Shown: positions 20,743-30,607 of the stretch, piece by piece
How the letters are laid out: each line of letters starts with the position of its first letter
How positions within the stretch are numbered: the stretch's first letter is position 1
Assembly: GCA_002699145.1 (NCBI GenBank)
Contig: PABK01000041.1
Location: 1 to 64,000, forward strand
Direction of reading: 5' to 3'
Origin: Halioglobus sp.
GTDB lineage: Bacteria > Pseudomonadota > Gammaproteobacteria > Pseudomonadales > Halieaceae
DNA: 64,000 nt
Notes under the pieces: generated by a model
The model's database searches: none
What the model saw: the letters and a program-made list of their open reading frames with translations, nothing else
What the model was told of the DNA's origin: nothing
Position numbers and translations under genes: made by a program

Positions 20743-23097
20743 TCAGAACAACGCGATCTGCCGCTCGGTCAGCGCGGCGAAGGAGGTTTCCAGCAAGCCG
20801 AGGATGCCGTCGGCCACCGGCGCGAGCTGGCGGTCGACGTAGTGCTGGTAATCCAGCGGCGCGCGCGGTGCGGCAGCCGGCTCCGCCCCGGCGCCGGTGA
20901 TCACGTACTCCACCCAGTCGCCGCGGCGCGGCGGCGGCAGGCCCCGGTCGGCGTACAGCCTGGCCGCCTGCACGTGGGGCGGGATGTTGCGCTGGTAGTC
21001 CTGCAGGCGCCTGCGCAGTCGTTTGCGGTACACCAGCCGCTCGTCCTCCTCGCCGGCCAGGACACGTTCAGTGAGCGACTTTAGGTACTGCACGTAGGGC
21101 TCACCCATGAACACGCGGCGATACAGTTCCTCCTGGAACTCACGCGCCAGCCGTGTCCAGTCCGTACGTACGTTCTCCAGTCCCTTGAATACCAGGCGGT
21201 CGCCCTGTGCAGTGGCGACCACGCCGGCATAGCGCTTCTTGCTGCCCTTGTCGGAACCGCGCACGGTGGGCATGAGAAAGCGCCTGTAGTGCGTCTCGAA
21301 CTCCAGCTCCAGCGCGCTGTGCAAGCCGAATTCCTGCTCGATCTGCCGCCGCCACCAGGTGTTGAGGTCCGCCTCCAGGGCGCGCCCGGCGGCATCGGCG
21401 TGCGCTGCGTCCGCAGCGTCCTGAATCCATACGAACACCGAGTCAGTATCGCCGTAGATGACACGGTGGCCCAGGGACTCGATGCGTTCGCGCGTGCGCC
21501 CGAGTATCTCGTGGCCACGCCGGGTGATCGAGGTGGCCAGCCGCGCGTCAAAGAAGCGGCAGCCGGGCGAGCCCAGCACACCGTAAAAGCTGTTCATGAT
21601 GATCTTGATGGCCTGGGACAGGGGCGCGTCGCCGGCGCTCCTGGCGGCATCGCGCTGCGCCCACAGGCGCTCTATCAAGCCGGGCAGCAGGTGCTGCTCG
21701 CGCGCGAAGCGGCCGCCGGCGAACCCCGCCACGGTCTGCTGCGGCGCCAGCTCGCCACACAGACCCAGGGCCAGGCCCAGCGGATCGATGCAGAATGTGC
21801 GGATGATGCTGGGGTACAGGCTCTTGAAATCCAGCACCAGCACATGGTCGTAGATGCCGGGGACGGAATCGAGCACAAATCCCCCGGGGCTGCTCACCTG
21901 CTCGCGGCTGGCATTGGGCGCGACATAGCCCGCGCGGTGCAGCCGCGGCAGGTAGAGGTTGTCGAAAGACGCCACGGATCCGCCCAGCCGGTCGATGTTC
22001 AGCCCGGTGATCAGGCTGCGCGCCACGGCGAAATCCAGCAGCGCGGTGTGCGCGAAAATATCCGAGACCAGCACGCAGTCCTTCAGGTTGTACTCGGCCA
22101 GGCGCCGCTTGTCCTGCTGGAACAGGTCAGTAATCTGCGCGCCGCGATCGTCGCCGTGCAACAGCTTGCCCTCGCCGAGCAGCTCGTTGGCGACGTTTTC
22201 CAGGGAAAAGCTCTCGAAGTTGTAGAACGCCGCGCGCAGCAGTTCGATGCCGTCGAGCACCACGCGCCCCGGGAAGTGCACGCTGAAACGCTGGCCATCG
22301 TCATCCAGTTCTCGCCAGTGCCCGGGCCGCCGGTCGCGGCCCAGCGCCAGGCGCCGGCCCAACTGGTCACACAGGCGCTGCAGGTAGCGCGTGTCGAAGT
22401 TGACCACATTCCAGCCGATCAACACATCGGGATCGTAGTCGTGCAGCCAGTCGAGGAAGGCCTCCAGCAGCTGCTCCTGGCTGGCGCACGTGGTGACGAA
22501 GTCCTGGTCGGCGCCCTCGCCCAGCATGAACACGCGACGCGCCTGGCCCCCCGGCCCATCGGCGTGTACACCGATGGAGTAGAGTTGCAGGCCCTGCATG
22601 GCGGTCTCTATGTCGTAGGACACCACGCGCAGAGCGGGGCGGTAGGCAGAGGCGCGCATCGCCGGGTTTTCCAGCAGCAGGTAGCGCCCGCGGCGGCGCA
22701 GCTGGCCGCGCAGGCGTGCCGAACCGGTGACGAAGCGCTCCATCAGGTAGCGCTCTGCCGGGTTGATATCCGCCTCCAGCGGCTCCATGTCGTTGTCGCG
22801 CAGGCAGTCGGCGGCGCGGCGCGCCTGGCGATGGCTGTCGAAATACAGGCCGACCACCGGGCGCATGCCGAAATCGCGCAGTTCCACCGGGCGCACACTG
22901 CAGGCAAAGCGCGGCGCCAGGACGGCCTGTGCTGCCGGCGCCTGCTCGCGCGGCAGGAAAAAGACGCTGTGTTGCCCGCGCACCAGCACGCACAGTGGCC
23001 CGGCGTCGCTGGCGAACCAGAACTCCAGTTCCACGCCCCCCGGCGTGTCACGCCAGTTGCGCGTCAGGAGAAACCCATCGCAAGTCTGTGCAGTCAA
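20743..23097 (-). CDS. polB: DNA polymerase II (family B)
   Basis: Repair polymerase of 784 residues, the length of E. coli Pol II. Exonuclease motifs are YDIET (161-165), GWNVVNFD (228-235) and YNLKD (336-340); polymerase motifs are DFKSLYPS (423-430), KIIMNSFYG (498-506) and YGDTDS (548-553), all intact. Translation appears to begin at TTG (MTAQTCDGF) behind a GAGAGGG ribosome site. In E. coli the gene is SOS-regulated; I find no CTGT-N8-ACAG LexA box in the 123 bp upstream, so SOS control is not supported here. Confidence 0.95.
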   Translation of the reverse strand: MTAQTCDGFLLTRNWRDTPGGVELEFWFASDAGPLCVLVRGQHSVFFLPREQAPAAQAVLAPRFACSVRPVELRDFGMRPVVGLYFDSHRQARRAADCLRDNDMEPLEADINPAERYLMERFVTGSARLRGQLRRRGRYLLLENPAMRASAYRPALRVVSYDIETAMQGLQLYSIGVHADGPGGQARRVFMLGEGADQDFVTTCASQEQLLEAFLDWLHDYDPDVLIGWNVVNFDTRYLQRLCDQLGRRLALGRDRRPGHWRELDDDGQRFSVHFPGRVVLDGIELLRAAFYNFESFSLENVANELLGEGKLLHGDDRGAQITDLFQQDKRRLAEYNLKDCVLVSDIFAHTALLDFAVARSLITGLNIDRLGGSVASFDNLYLPRLHRAGYVAPNASREQVSSPGGFVLDSVPGIYDHVLVLDFKSLYPSIIRTFCIDPLGLALGLCGELAPQQTVAGFAGGRFAREQHLLPGLIERLWAQRDAARSAGDAPLSQAIKIIMNSFYGVLGSPGCRFFDARLATSITRRGHEILGRTRERIESLGHRVIYGDTDSVFVWIQDAADAAHADAAGRALEADLNTWWRRQIEQEFGLHSALELEFETHYRRFLMPTVRGSDKGSKKRYAGVVATAQGDRLVFKGLENVRTDWTRLAREFQEELYRRVFMGEPYVQYLKSLTERVLAGEEDERLVYRKRLRRRLQDYQRNIPPHVQAARLYADRGLPPPRRGDWVEYVITGAGAEPAAAPRAPLDYQHYVDRQLAPVADGILGLLETSFAALTERQIALF

Positions 23098-23220
23098 ACT
23101 GCCCTCTCGATCCCGGGGCTGGGCTTGTGCCTTCGCGTGGCTTAAGCTATCGACTGCTTTGGGCTACAACAGCCCGCCGCCGCAACCGGCGCAGCGCACA
23201 GCGATGAGGAAGATAACAGA

Positions 23221-23565
23221 ATGAACAAGCCCGTCATCAAGCAAGACCCCTTATACCAGCTCCTGCGCAACGAGGACATCGACGCCTTCAACCAGCAGCG
23301 CGACCAGCTCGATACCGGCGAACTGAAAAGCGGCGACTACCGTGGCCGCGACCTGCGCAAGATGAACGCCGACGGCCTGGACTTCAGCGACTCCTACTTT
23401 CGCAACGCGGACCTCAGCGGCATCGACTTTCGCAATACCAACCTGGAGGGCGCGAGCCTGCTCGACGCCAAGCTCTCCGGCACCTACTTCCCCGAGGAAC
23501 TGAGCGCCACCGAGATTCGCCTGTCGCTGGATACCGGCACCCGCCTGCGCTACAACAGGAAGTAG
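23221..23565 (+). CDS. pentapeptide-repeat protein
   Basis: Small cytoplasmic protein of 114 residues. Residues about 38-88 show consecutive A(D/N)LxF-type five-residue repeats (RGRDLRKMNADGLDFSDSYF, then RNADLSGIDFRNTNLEGASL), enough for two to three coils of the right-handed quadrilateral beta-helix; the first 35 residues are helical and charged. No function can be assigned. It stands alone, divergent from polB, and converges on the DUF2333 gene. Confidence 0.82.
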   Translation: MNKPVIKQDPLYQLLRNEDIDAFNQQRDQLDTGELKSGDYRGRDLRKMNADGLDFSDSYFRNADLSGIDFRNTNLEGASLLDAKLSGTYFPEELSATEIRLSLDTGTRLRYNRK

Positions 23566-23571
23566 GCCGGC

Positions 23572-24618
23572 TCAGCCCTGGGCCAGCAGTTCCCGCAGGT
23601 CGATGATGGCCGCGTTGGCGCGACTGATATAGGACGCCATCACCAGGGAGTGGTTGGCGAGGAAGCCAAAGCCACTGCCGTTGAGAATGACCGGGCTCCA
23701 CACCAGATCCTGGGTCGCCTCCAGTTCGCGGATGATCTGGCGCAGACTGACCCGGGCGTTTTTCTTCGCCAGCACATCGGCGAAATCCACCTCCGCAGCC
23801 TTGAGGAACTGGATCAATGCCCAGGCCGTGCCGCGGGCCTCGTAGAACACGTCGTCGATTTCCGTCCACGGCGTGCGCACCACCTGCTGGTCCGGGGCCC
23901 GCGTCGACTGGGTGGCGCCAGCCTCACCGGCCAGGTCGGTATTCACCCGCACCTGGCCGACACTGGCGCTGAGCCGCTGCGACAGGCTGCCCAGTCGCGT
24001 TTCCACGGTGGACAGCCAGTAGCGCAGGTTGTCGGCGCGGGCGTAGAACTGCGCCTCGGTGGCGCCGGGGTCGGACAGGCGGCGCAGGTAGCTGTGCATG
24101 TGGTCGCGCGCCGAGCGGTACTCGGACTCCGAGGCGGGCAGAACCCAGCTGTCGGCGCTGAAGTTGAGGATGGGCTCGGCGCGCGCCAGGTCCGGATCCT
24201 CCGTCGACTGCGACTGGGAGCGGCTCAACACCTCGCGCAGGGCGCGCGCCAGGTCGCGCGACTGGATCAGCGCGCCGTATTCCCAGTTCGGCATGTTGTC
24301 CAGCCACACGCCCGGGGGAAAACGGTCGTTGCGGATAAAACCGCCCGGCTTGTCCAGCAGCGTATCCACGACCCCGATCAGCGCGGCGGTGGTGACCGAG
24401 CCCCTGACCACCTCGCCGCCATCGCGCGCCGCCAGTTCCGCGGCGTGCTCCTCGACGTCAAAGGCGACAGGGGCGACGCTCCAGTACATTCCCAGCAGCA
24501 GGGCGACCAGCAGGTAGACACCGAGCAGGACGCCGATGCCGCGCGCCAGGCCGCCCCCGGGGAGGCGCTCGGCGAGCATGTCACGCCAGTCGGCGATGGT
24601 ATCGGATAGTGTATTCAT
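23572..24618 (-). CDS. DUF2333 family membrane protein
   Basis: Uncharacterised protein of 348 residues. A single membrane segment (about 24-45, GIGVLLGVYLLVALLLGMYW) is followed by a large, largely helical periplasmic domain. The sequence fits the DUF2333 family of Gammaproteobacteria, for which I know no function. The ATG at 24618 gives the expected N-terminus (MNTLSDTIADW); the upstream extension would run through the neighbouring PCu(A)C gene. It lies 14 bp downstream of that gene, so the two may share a transcript. Confidence 0.78.
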   Translation of the reverse strand: MNTLSDTIADWRDMLAERLPGGGLARGIGVLLGVYLLVALLLGMYWSVAPVAFDVEEHAAELAARDGGEVVRGSVTTAALIGVVDTLLDKPGGFIRNDRFPPGVWLDNMPNWEYGALIQSRDLARALREVLSRSQSQSTEDPDLARAEPILNFSADSWVLPASESEYRSARDHMHSYLRRLSDPGATEAQFYARADNLRYWLSTVETRLGSLSQRLSASVGQVRVNTDLAGEAGATQSTRAPDQQVVRTPWTEIDDVFYEARGTAWALIQFLKAAEVDFADVLAKKNARVSLRQIIRELEATQDLVWSPVILNGSGFGFLANHSLVMASYISRANAAIIDLRELLAQG

Positions 24619-24632
24619 AGGGTTCGAACCGC

Positions 24633-25091
24633 TCAGTGGTGATGGTGGGCCGCGCCATCGCCGGCCAACCCTTTGCTTGCCGTGGCCACTGTACAGGCCT
24701 CGGGGGCGGATGCAAATTGCAGGCACAGGCGCACTTCCTGACCCGGCGCCGGCATGCGCGACAGCTCCAGCAACATCAGGTGCGCGCCGCCGGGGGCGAA
24801 CTCGGCGACGCCGCCGGCAGGCACGCGCAACTCGGGCAGGCGCTGCATGCGCAGCAGGCCGTCGACTTCCACCGTGGTGTGGATTTCCACCCGCCCGGCG
24901 ATATCGGCGCTGGCGCCGATCACCACCAGCTCCTCGTCTCCGTCATTGTGCACGCGCAGGTAGCCCGCCGTGCTGGACTGCGTCGGTGGCAGCGCCCTGA
25001 CCCAGGCATCGCTGATGCGCGGCCCGGCGCTGGCGCCGGCGGCCAGCGACAGCAGCGCCGCGCCACAAGCCAGACTGTACCTGTTTAACAA
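24633..25091 (-). CDS. periplasmic copper chaperone, PCu(A)C family
   Basis: Copper-binding protein of about 152 residues that in other bacteria carries Cu(I) to cytochrome c oxidase. After a signal peptide (cleavage near AGASA, about 22) the domain has the full ligand pattern H-x10-M-x21-H-x-M at His71, Met82, His104 and Met106. The C-terminus ends in four histidines, an additional possible metal tail. No ATG gives a signal peptide; a TTG at 25091 preceded by GGGGG is the likely start. It is divergent from dsbD, whose periplasmic thiol reduction is also used in cytochrome maturation. Confidence 0.87.
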   Translation of the reverse strand: MLNRYSLACGAALLSLAAGASAGPRISDAWVRALPPTQSSTAGYLRVHNDGDEELVVIGASADIAGRVEIHTTVEVDGLLRMQRLPELRVPAGGVAEFAPGGAHLMLLELSRMPAPGQEVRLCLQFASAPEACTVATASKGLAGDGAAHHHH

Positions 25092-25249
25092 TTGACTACC
25101 CCCGTTGGAAACTAAGCTGGCGCAGGAACGTCCCAGTATAGTGACTCCGCGGCAAGAGTGCATGGTGGCGCTCGCCGTGCTGTCGGGGTTGCAGAGAGTT
25201 GTTACAATTGACCGGTTTATCCTCGTTCGCTCAACCGCCCGGGAGGCAC

Positions 25250-27022
25250 ATGCGCGCACTACTGGCCACACTGTCACTACTGGTTGCCGTCCTGGGCCAC
25301 GCCCAGGGCCTGGGCAACGCCGGCGGCTCACTGCCCGGCGCGCAGACGCAAACCGAATTCCTGCCGGTGGAAGAGGCCTACCAGCTCGAAGTCGAGGTCA
25401 CGCAGGGCGGCGACCTGCGCCTGTACTGGGTCATCGCCGAAGGCTACTACCTCTACCAGCACCGGTTCGACTTCCGGCTCGTCGCCGACGGCACCCCGGT
25501 CGAGTTGGAGGCACAGCTGCCAGCGGGCCTGGAAAAGGTCGACGAGTACTTCGGCGAGGTGGTGGTGTACTACCACGACGCCGACGTGACGCTGCTCCCC
25601 GCGCAGACGCCGCAGCGCGCCCGGCTGGCCGTTACCTCGCAGGGCTGCGCGGATGCCGGGCTCTGCTACCCCCCGCACAAGGAGTATTTCGAGGTCGATT
25701 TCCGCACGGGCAGCATCGCCCCCGCCGCGCCGCCGCCGAGGTCCGGCGACGCCGCCCGGGCCGCGGCCAGCGCCACCGTCGTCAGCGCGGCGGCGGAGGC
25801 TCCGGGAGCCTCGCTGCTGTACATGCTGCTGCTGGCCTTCGTCGGCGGCGCCATTCTCAACCTGATGCCCTGCGTGTTCCCCGTGCTGTCCCTCAAGGTG
25901 CTCAGCTTCGCCAACAACACGGATCACCAGCGGCACCTGCACAGCTGGGTCTACACCGCGGGCGTCGTCACCAGCTTCGTACTGGTGGCCGCGATGCTCA
26001 TCGGACTGCAACAGGCGGGCCAGGCCATCGGCTGGGGGTTCCAGCTACAGTCCCCGGGATTCGTCATTGCCCTGGCCTACCTGTTCGTCGCCATGGGGCT
26101 GTCCCTGTCCGGGCTGATCGACTTCGGCGGCGGCCTGATGAATCTCGGCGGCGGCCTGGCCCAGCGCGACGGCCCGGCCGGCAGCTTCTTTACCGGCGTG
26201 CTGGCGGTGGTGGTCGCCAGCCCCTGCACCGCTCCCTTCATGGGCACGGCCCTGGGTTTCGCCGTGAGCCAGCCGCCGCTGATAGGGCTGTTGGTGTTCG
26301 CGGCCCTGGGCGCGGGCATGGCGGCGCCGCTGCTGCTGTTCAGTTACAGCGGCGCGGCGCGGACACTGATGCCCAAGCCCGGCCCCTGGATGGAGACGCT
26401 GAAACAGTTTCTCGCCTTCCCGCTCTACGCCACGGCCATCTGGCTGCTCTGGGTGGCGGGCCGGCAGACCGGCGTCAACACCATGGCCAGCGCCCTGGCC
26501 GGGGCGCTGCTACTCGCCCTGGGCCTGTGGCTGTGGGACCGCCGCCACTGGCGCCGCGCCGTGGCCCTGGCCTGCATGCTCGGCGCGATCGGCCTGGGCG
26601 GGGTGCGCGGGCCGGACGCGACCGCCGGCAGCGCCGGGGCGGGCGGCGCCAGGGTCACCTGGTCCGAGCACGGCGTCGAGGCATTGCGCCGGCAGGGCTC
26701 GCCGGTGTTCGTCGATGTCACCGCCGACTGGTGCATCACCTGCAAGGCGAACGAGGCCACGGTGCTGTTTACCGACGAGGTGACCGCGGCCTTCGCCGCC
26801 GCGGGCGTGGTGTACATGGTGGCGGACTGGACCAATCACGACGCGCAGATCGCCGCGCTGCTGCAGCGCTACGGCCGCACGGGGATACCGCTGTATCTCA
26901 TGTACCCCGCGGACCCGGCGCAGGAAGCGCTGATCCTGCCGCAGTTACTGACACGCAGGACGATGCTGGACGCGATCGCCACGGTTGCCGGCGAAAAACC
27001 GGAAGTTGCCCCGGTTTTATAG
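25250..27022 (+). CDS. dsbD: thiol:disulfide interchange protein DsbD
   Basis: Passes electrons from cytoplasmic thioredoxin across the inner membrane to periplasmic disulfide carriers. The 590-residue protein has a signal peptide (1-19), an N-terminal domain with Cys133/Cys139, a CcdA-like membrane core with the paired cysteines Cys208 (NLMPCVFPVL) and Cys326 (VASPCTAPF), and a C-terminal thioredoxin domain with DWCITC (Cys495/Cys498). All three redox pairs are present. ATG follows a GGGAGG ribosome site. It heads the block dsbD-aroQ-accBC-prmA, the same order as in Pseudomonas. Confidence 0.95.
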   Translation: MRALLATLSLLVAVLGHAQGLGNAGGSLPGAQTQTEFLPVEEAYQLEVEVTQGGDLRLYWVIAEGYYLYQHRFDFRLVADGTPVELEAQLPAGLEKVDEYFGEVVVYYHDADVTLLPAQTPQRARLAVTSQGCADAGLCYPPHKEYFEVDFRTGSIAPAAPPPRSGDAARAAASATVVSAAAEAPGASLLYMLLLAFVGGAILNLMPCVFPVLSLKVLSFANNTDHQRHLHSWVYTAGVVTSFVLVAAMLIGLQQAGQAIGWGFQLQSPGFVIALAYLFVAMGLSLSGLIDFGGGLMNLGGGLAQRDGPAGSFFTGVLAVVVASPCTAPFMGTALGFAVSQPPLIGLLVFAALGAGMAAPLLLFSYSGAARTLMPKPGPWMETLKQFLAFPLYATAIWLLWVAGRQTGVNTMASALAGALLLALGLWLWDRRHWRRAVALACMLGAIGLGGVRGPDATAGSAGAGGARVTWSEHGVEALRRQGSPVFVDVTADWCITCKANEATVLFTDEVTAAFAAAGVVYMVADWTNHDAQIAALLQRYGRTGIPLYLMYPADPAQEALILPQLLTRRTMLDAIATVAGEKPEVAPVL

Positions 27023-27029
27023 GAAGATC

Positions 27030-27050
27030 GCCGCCTTTTTCGGCTTTTTT
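27030..27050 (+). terminator. short intrinsic terminator candidate after dsbD
   Basis: GCCG (27030-27033), a seven-base loop and CGGC (27041-27044) are followed directly by six T residues, 8 bp after the dsbD stop. The stem is only four base pairs, so efficiency is doubtful. Confidence 0.4.
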
Positions 27051-27120
27051 GCCAGCAAATCAAGACCTTCCGGCGGCCTCGCCCATGTTTGCGGGGTAAA
27101 CACTAAAACCTGCCATCTCC

Positions 27121-27154
27121 CGTGAATTGGCCGGGATAATGCGGCCAATTCCCG
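27121..27154. repeat. strong inverted repeat upstream of aroQ
   Basis: GAATTGGCCG (27124-27133) and CGGCCAATTC (27142-27151) are perfect complements around an eight-base loop, and after one mismatch two more pairs extend the stem. There is no T run on either strand, so an operator, an attenuator or an RNA stem is as possible as a terminator. The rest of 27051-27241 holds no recognisable gene. Confidence 0.6.
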
Positions 27155-27241
27155 TAAAAGTACCAGAACCATGGACAGGGAGGTCAAATTGCTCCAGTAT
27201 CTGGTCCCAGCGTCTACACCCATCCCGGAGAGCCGTAACAC

Positions 27242-27685
27242 ATGGCGACCATTCTTGTCCTGCACGGCCCCAACCTGAACCTGCTGGGGGAACGCGAGCC
27301 GGACATCTACGGACATACCACGCTGGCGGACATCAACCGCACGCTGGAGACGGCGGCAGGCGCGCGCGGTCACCAGCTCCTGTGCCTGCAGAGCAACGCC
27401 GAGTACGAGCTGGTCGACCGTATCCAGGCAGCGCGCAAGGAGGGAGTGGACTTCATCGTGATCAATCCCGCCGCCTACACCCACACCAGCGTGGCCCTGC
27501 GTGACGCCCTGGCGGCGGTGGACATCCCGTTTATCGAGGTTCACCTGTCGAATACCCATGCCCGGGAGGGGTTCCGCCAGCACTCCTACCTGTCGGACAT
27601 CGCCCGCGGCGTCATTGTCGGACTGGGGGCCCAGGGCTACGAGTTCGCCCTGCAGGCCGCCATGAACACCCTCGAGCAACCCTGA
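27242..27685 (+). CDS. aroQ: 3-dehydroquinate dehydratase, type II
   Basis: Shikimate pathway enzyme that dehydrates 3-dehydroquinate. The 147-residue protein has the type II signature [17 protein letters not shown] (8-24) with active-site Tyr23, the [10 protein letters not shown] segment near 76-85 and the EVHLSN motif near 100-105. Length is typical of the dodecameric type II enzymes. It lies directly upstream of accB, the arrangement common in gammaproteobacteria. Confidence 0.96.
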   Translation: MATILVLHGPNLNLLGEREPDIYGHTTLADINRTLETAAGARGHQLLCLQSNAEYELVDRIQAARKEGVDFIVINPAAYTHTSVALRDALAAVDIPFIEVHLSNTHAREGFRQHSYLSDIARGVIVGLGAQGYEFALQAAMNTLEQP

Positions 27686-27716
27686 GCCGAGCCAAAAAGA
27701 AACGAGAGAAGCCCTT

Positions 27717-28193
27717 ATGGACATTCGCAAAGTCAAGAAACTGATCGAACTGCTGGAAGAGTCCAACATCGATGAGATCGAGATCAAGGAGGGCGAGGAG
27801 TCCGTGCGCATAAGCCGCAACAGCGCCCAGGCCTACATGGCCTCGCAGGCCGCGGCACCCGCGTACGCGCCGCCGCCCGCACCCGCCCCGGCGCCGGCCC
27901 CCGTAGCGCCAGCGGCGGCAGCACCCGCCCCGGTGGCGGAGGCGCCCGCACAGAGCAGCGCCCACGTGGTCAAGTCACCGATGGTCGGCACGTTCTATCG
28001 CTCACCCTCGCCCACCGCGGCCGCTTTTGTGGAAGTGGGCCAGACGGTACGCGCCGGCGATGTGGTGTGCATCGTCGAGGCGATGAAGATGATGAACCAG
28101 ATCGAGGCGGACAAGTCCGGCACCATCGAGGCGATCCTGGTGGACAACGGCGAGCCGGTGGAATTCGACCAGCCCCTGTTCTCCATCGCCTGA
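27717..28193 (+). CDS. accB: acetyl-CoA carboxylase biotin carboxyl carrier protein
   Basis: Carries the carboxybiotin of acetyl-CoA carboxylase in fatty acid synthesis. The 158-residue protein has a charged helical N-terminus, a Pro/Ala-rich linker (about 42-78) and a biotinyl domain with EAMKM (121-125), the biotinylated residue being Lys124, and the thumb segment [13 protein letters not shown] (87-99). It is 25 bp upstream of accC, its subunit partner. Confidence 0.97.
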   Translation: MDIRKVKKLIELLEESNIDEIEIKEGEESVRISRNSAQAYMASQAAAPAYAPPPAPAPAPAPVAPAAAAPAPVAEAPAQSSAHVVKSPMVGTFYRSPSPTAAAFVEVGQTVRAGDVVCIVEAMKMMNQIEADKSGTIEAILVDNGEPVEFDQPLFSIA

Positions 28194-28218
28194 TCGCGGC
28201 CCGGCAGAGGAACCCGCT

Positions 28219-29565
28219 ATGCCCAAACTGGACAAGGTGCTCATTGCCAACCGCGGTGAAATCGCCCTGCGCATCCTGCGCGCGTGCAAGGAAATGGGAA
28301 TACAGACCGTGGCGGTGCACTCGCGCGCCGACCGCGACCTCAAGCATGTGCTACTGGCGGACGAGTCGGTGTGCATCGGCCCGCCGGCATCCACCGAAAG
28401 CTACCTCAATGTACCGGCGATCATCAGCGCCGCAGAGGTCACCCGCGCCAGCGCCGTTCACCCGGGCTACGGCTTCCTGGCGGAAAACGCCGACTTTGCC
28501 GACCAGGTCGAGCGCAGCGGCTTCGTGTTCATCGGGCCCACCGCCGAGACCATCCGCCTGATGGGCGACAAGGTGTCGGCGATCGACGCCATGAAAAAGG
28601 CCGGGGTGCCCACGGTACCAGGCTCCGACGGGCCGCTCACGGACGATGACGAGCGCACCCTGGAGATCGCCCGCCGCGTGGGTTACCCGGTGATCGTCAA
28701 GGCCGCCGCGGGCGGCGGCGGCCGCGGCATGCGCGTGGTGCACAACGAGGAGGTGTTGCTCAGCTCCATTGAGGTCACCCGCTCGGAGGCCGGCGCCGCC
28801 TTCGGCTCGGACGTGGTCTACCTGGAGAAGTTCCTGCAGAAACCGCGCCACGTGGAAATACAGATCATCGCCGATGGCAAGGGCAACGCCATTCACCTGG
28901 GCGACCGCGACTGCTCGCTGCAACGCCGGCACCAGAAGATCATCGAGGAAGCCCCTGCGCCGGGCATCCCGCCGGACCTGCGCGAGCAGGTGGCCGAGGC
29001 CTGCGTCAAGGCCTGCATCGAGATCGGCTACCGCGGCGCCGGCACCTTCGAGTTCCTGTTCGAGGACGGCGGCTTCTACTTCATCGAGATGAACACCCGC
29101 GTGCAGGTGGAGCACCCGGTGACGGAGATGATCACCGGCGTGGATATCGTCAAGGAACAGCTGCGCATCGCGGCGGGCGAACCGCTGTCACTGCAACAGG
29201 ACGAGGTCAGGTTCACCGGCCACGCCTTCGAATGCCGCATCAACGCCGAGGACCCGCAGAACTTCCTGCCCTCGCCGGGCAAGGTGACCACCTTCCACGC
29301 CCCGGGCGGCCTGGGCGTGCGCGTCGACTCGCACCTGTACGACGGCTATACCGTGCCGCCGTTCTACGATTCGCTCATCGCCAAGATCATCACCCACGGC
29401 GAGAACCGGGAGGTGGCGCTGGCGCGCATGCGCCAGGCCCTGGACGAACTGGTGGTCGAGGGCATCCGCACCAACACGCCCCTGCACCGCGACCTGGTGC
29501 GCGACGCCGCCTTCGCCGACGGCGGCGTCAGTATCCATTACCTCGAAAGCAAGCTGGAAGACTGA
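28219..29565 (+). CDS. accC: acetyl-CoA carboxylase, biotin carboxylase subunit
   Basis: ATP-grasp enzyme that carboxylates biotin on AccB. The 448-residue product is full length, with [10 protein letters not shown] (10-19), [10 protein letters not shown] (81-90), the glycine-rich [11 protein letters not shown] (162-172) after Lys161, and [14 protein letters not shown] (about 288-301). Forms an operon with accB and is followed 7 bp later by prmA. Confidence 0.98.
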   Translation: MPKLDKVLIANRGEIALRILRACKEMGIQTVAVHSRADRDLKHVLLADESVCIGPPASTESYLNVPAIISAAEVTRASAVHPGYGFLAENADFADQVERSGFVFIGPTAETIRLMGDKVSAIDAMKKAGVPTVPGSDGPLTDDDERTLEIARRVGYPVIVKAAAGGGGRGMRVVHNEEVLLSSIEVTRSEAGAAFGSDVVYLEKFLQKPRHVEIQIIADGKGNAIHLGDRDCSLQRRHQKIIEEAPAPGIPPDLREQVAEACVKACIEIGYRGAGTFEFLFEDGGFYFIEMNTRVQVEHPVTEMITGVDIVKEQLRIAAGEPLSLQQDEVRFTGHAFECRINAEDPQNFLPSPGKVTTFHAPGGLGVRVDSHLYDGYTVPPFYDSLIAKIITHGENREVALARMRQALDELVVEGIRTNTPLHRDLVRDAAFADGGVSIHYLESKLED

Positions 29566-29572
29566 CCCCGCC

Positions 29573-30457
29573 ATGCCCTGGCTGCAGCTGTGCCTGGAAA
29601 CCGACCCGGCGCAGGTCGCCGGCCTGGAGGAGCGCCTGCTCGCAGCGGGGGCGGTGGCCGTGACGCTGCAGGACAACGCCGACCAGCCGGTTCTCGAACC
29701 CGCGCCGGGCGAGACACCGCTGTGGAACCACCTGCGCCTCACCGCGCTGTTCCCCGCCGACCACGACATGGACGCCGTGCTCGCCGCGCTGCCGGCGCAG
29801 GATCCCGGGTGCGCCGCACCGCGCATGGAGATCCTTGAGGACAAGGACTGGGAGCGCGAGTGGATGCGTCACTACCAGCCCATGCGTTTCGGCCGCCGGC
29901 TGTGGATCTGCCCCAGCTGGTTATCGCCGCCGCAGCCCGGGGCGGTCAACCTCATGCTCGACCCGGGCCTGGCCTTCGGCACCGGCACCCACCCGACCAC
30001 GGCGCTGTGCCTGGAACAACTGGACGCACTGCCGCTGCACGACGCCCGGGTCGTCGACTATGGTTGCGGCTCGGGCATCCTCGCGCTGGCCGCCCTGAAA
30101 CTCGGCGCCCGGCAGGTACTGGCCGTGGACAACGACCCCCAGGCCCTGCGCGCCAGCGCAGACAACGCCGGTCGCAACGGCATCGACCCGGAGCGCCTGG
30201 TGGTGACCCTGCCCGGGGACGCCGCGCACGCCAGCTGGGCGGGGCGCGCCGACCTGGTGGTGGCCAATATCCTCGCCGGGCCGCTGGCCGAACTGGCGCC
30301 GACGCTGCTCGCCTTCCTGCGCCCCGGCGCGACCCTGCTGCTGTCGGGCCTGCTGGCCAGCCAGGCGCAGGCGCTGTGCGCCCACTACGCGCCGCAGCTG
30401 CGGCTGGCGACGGCCGCTGAAAACGACGGCTGGGTCTGCCTGCGCGGCGAGCTGTAA
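29573..30457 (+). CDS. prmA: ribosomal protein L11 methyltransferase
   Basis: SAM-dependent enzyme that trimethylates ribosomal protein L11. The 294-residue protein has an N-terminal substrate domain (1-70), the family motif PGLAFGTGTHPTT (131-143), the SAM loop DYGCGSG (162-168) and VVANILAGPL near 226-235. Co-directional with accC at a 7-bp gap, as in other gammaproteobacteria. A 150-bp gap without a gene follows before dusB. Confidence 0.96.
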   Translation: MPWLQLCLETDPAQVAGLEERLLAAGAVAVTLQDNADQPVLEPAPGETPLWNHLRLTALFPADHDMDAVLAALPAQDPGCAAPRMEILEDKDWEREWMRHYQPMRFGRRLWICPSWLSPPQPGAVNLMLDPGLAFGTGTHPTTALCLEQLDALPLHDARVVDYGCGSGILALAALKLGARQVLAVDNDPQALRASADNAGRNGIDPERLVVTLPGDAAHASWAGRADLVVANILAGPLAELAPTLLAFLRPGATLLLSGLLASQAQALCAHYAPQLRLATAAENDGWVCLRGEL

Positions 30458-30607
30458 AGCGCCCCACAACACCCCCTCAAGAGGGCCGCGAAGCGGGGCG
30501 CAGCACATCCCGATCGCGCAAATTTTGTGCGGAATTTCTTCCCCGCCCAGAAGCGAGCGAGTATCATACGGCCTCTTTTCGACACCACTTTTCCAGCACG
30601 ACGGACC

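Noticed and set aside
23098-23220. LexA box before polB
   Set aside because: The only similar pattern (CTGC...ACAG near 23153-23171) has the wrong spacing; no CTGT-N8-ACAG is present.
24624-24640. T-loop-like GGTTCGAACC suggestive of a tRNA or attachment site
   Set aside because: It lies between two coding regions without acceptor, D or anticodon stems and without flanking integrase or direct repeat.
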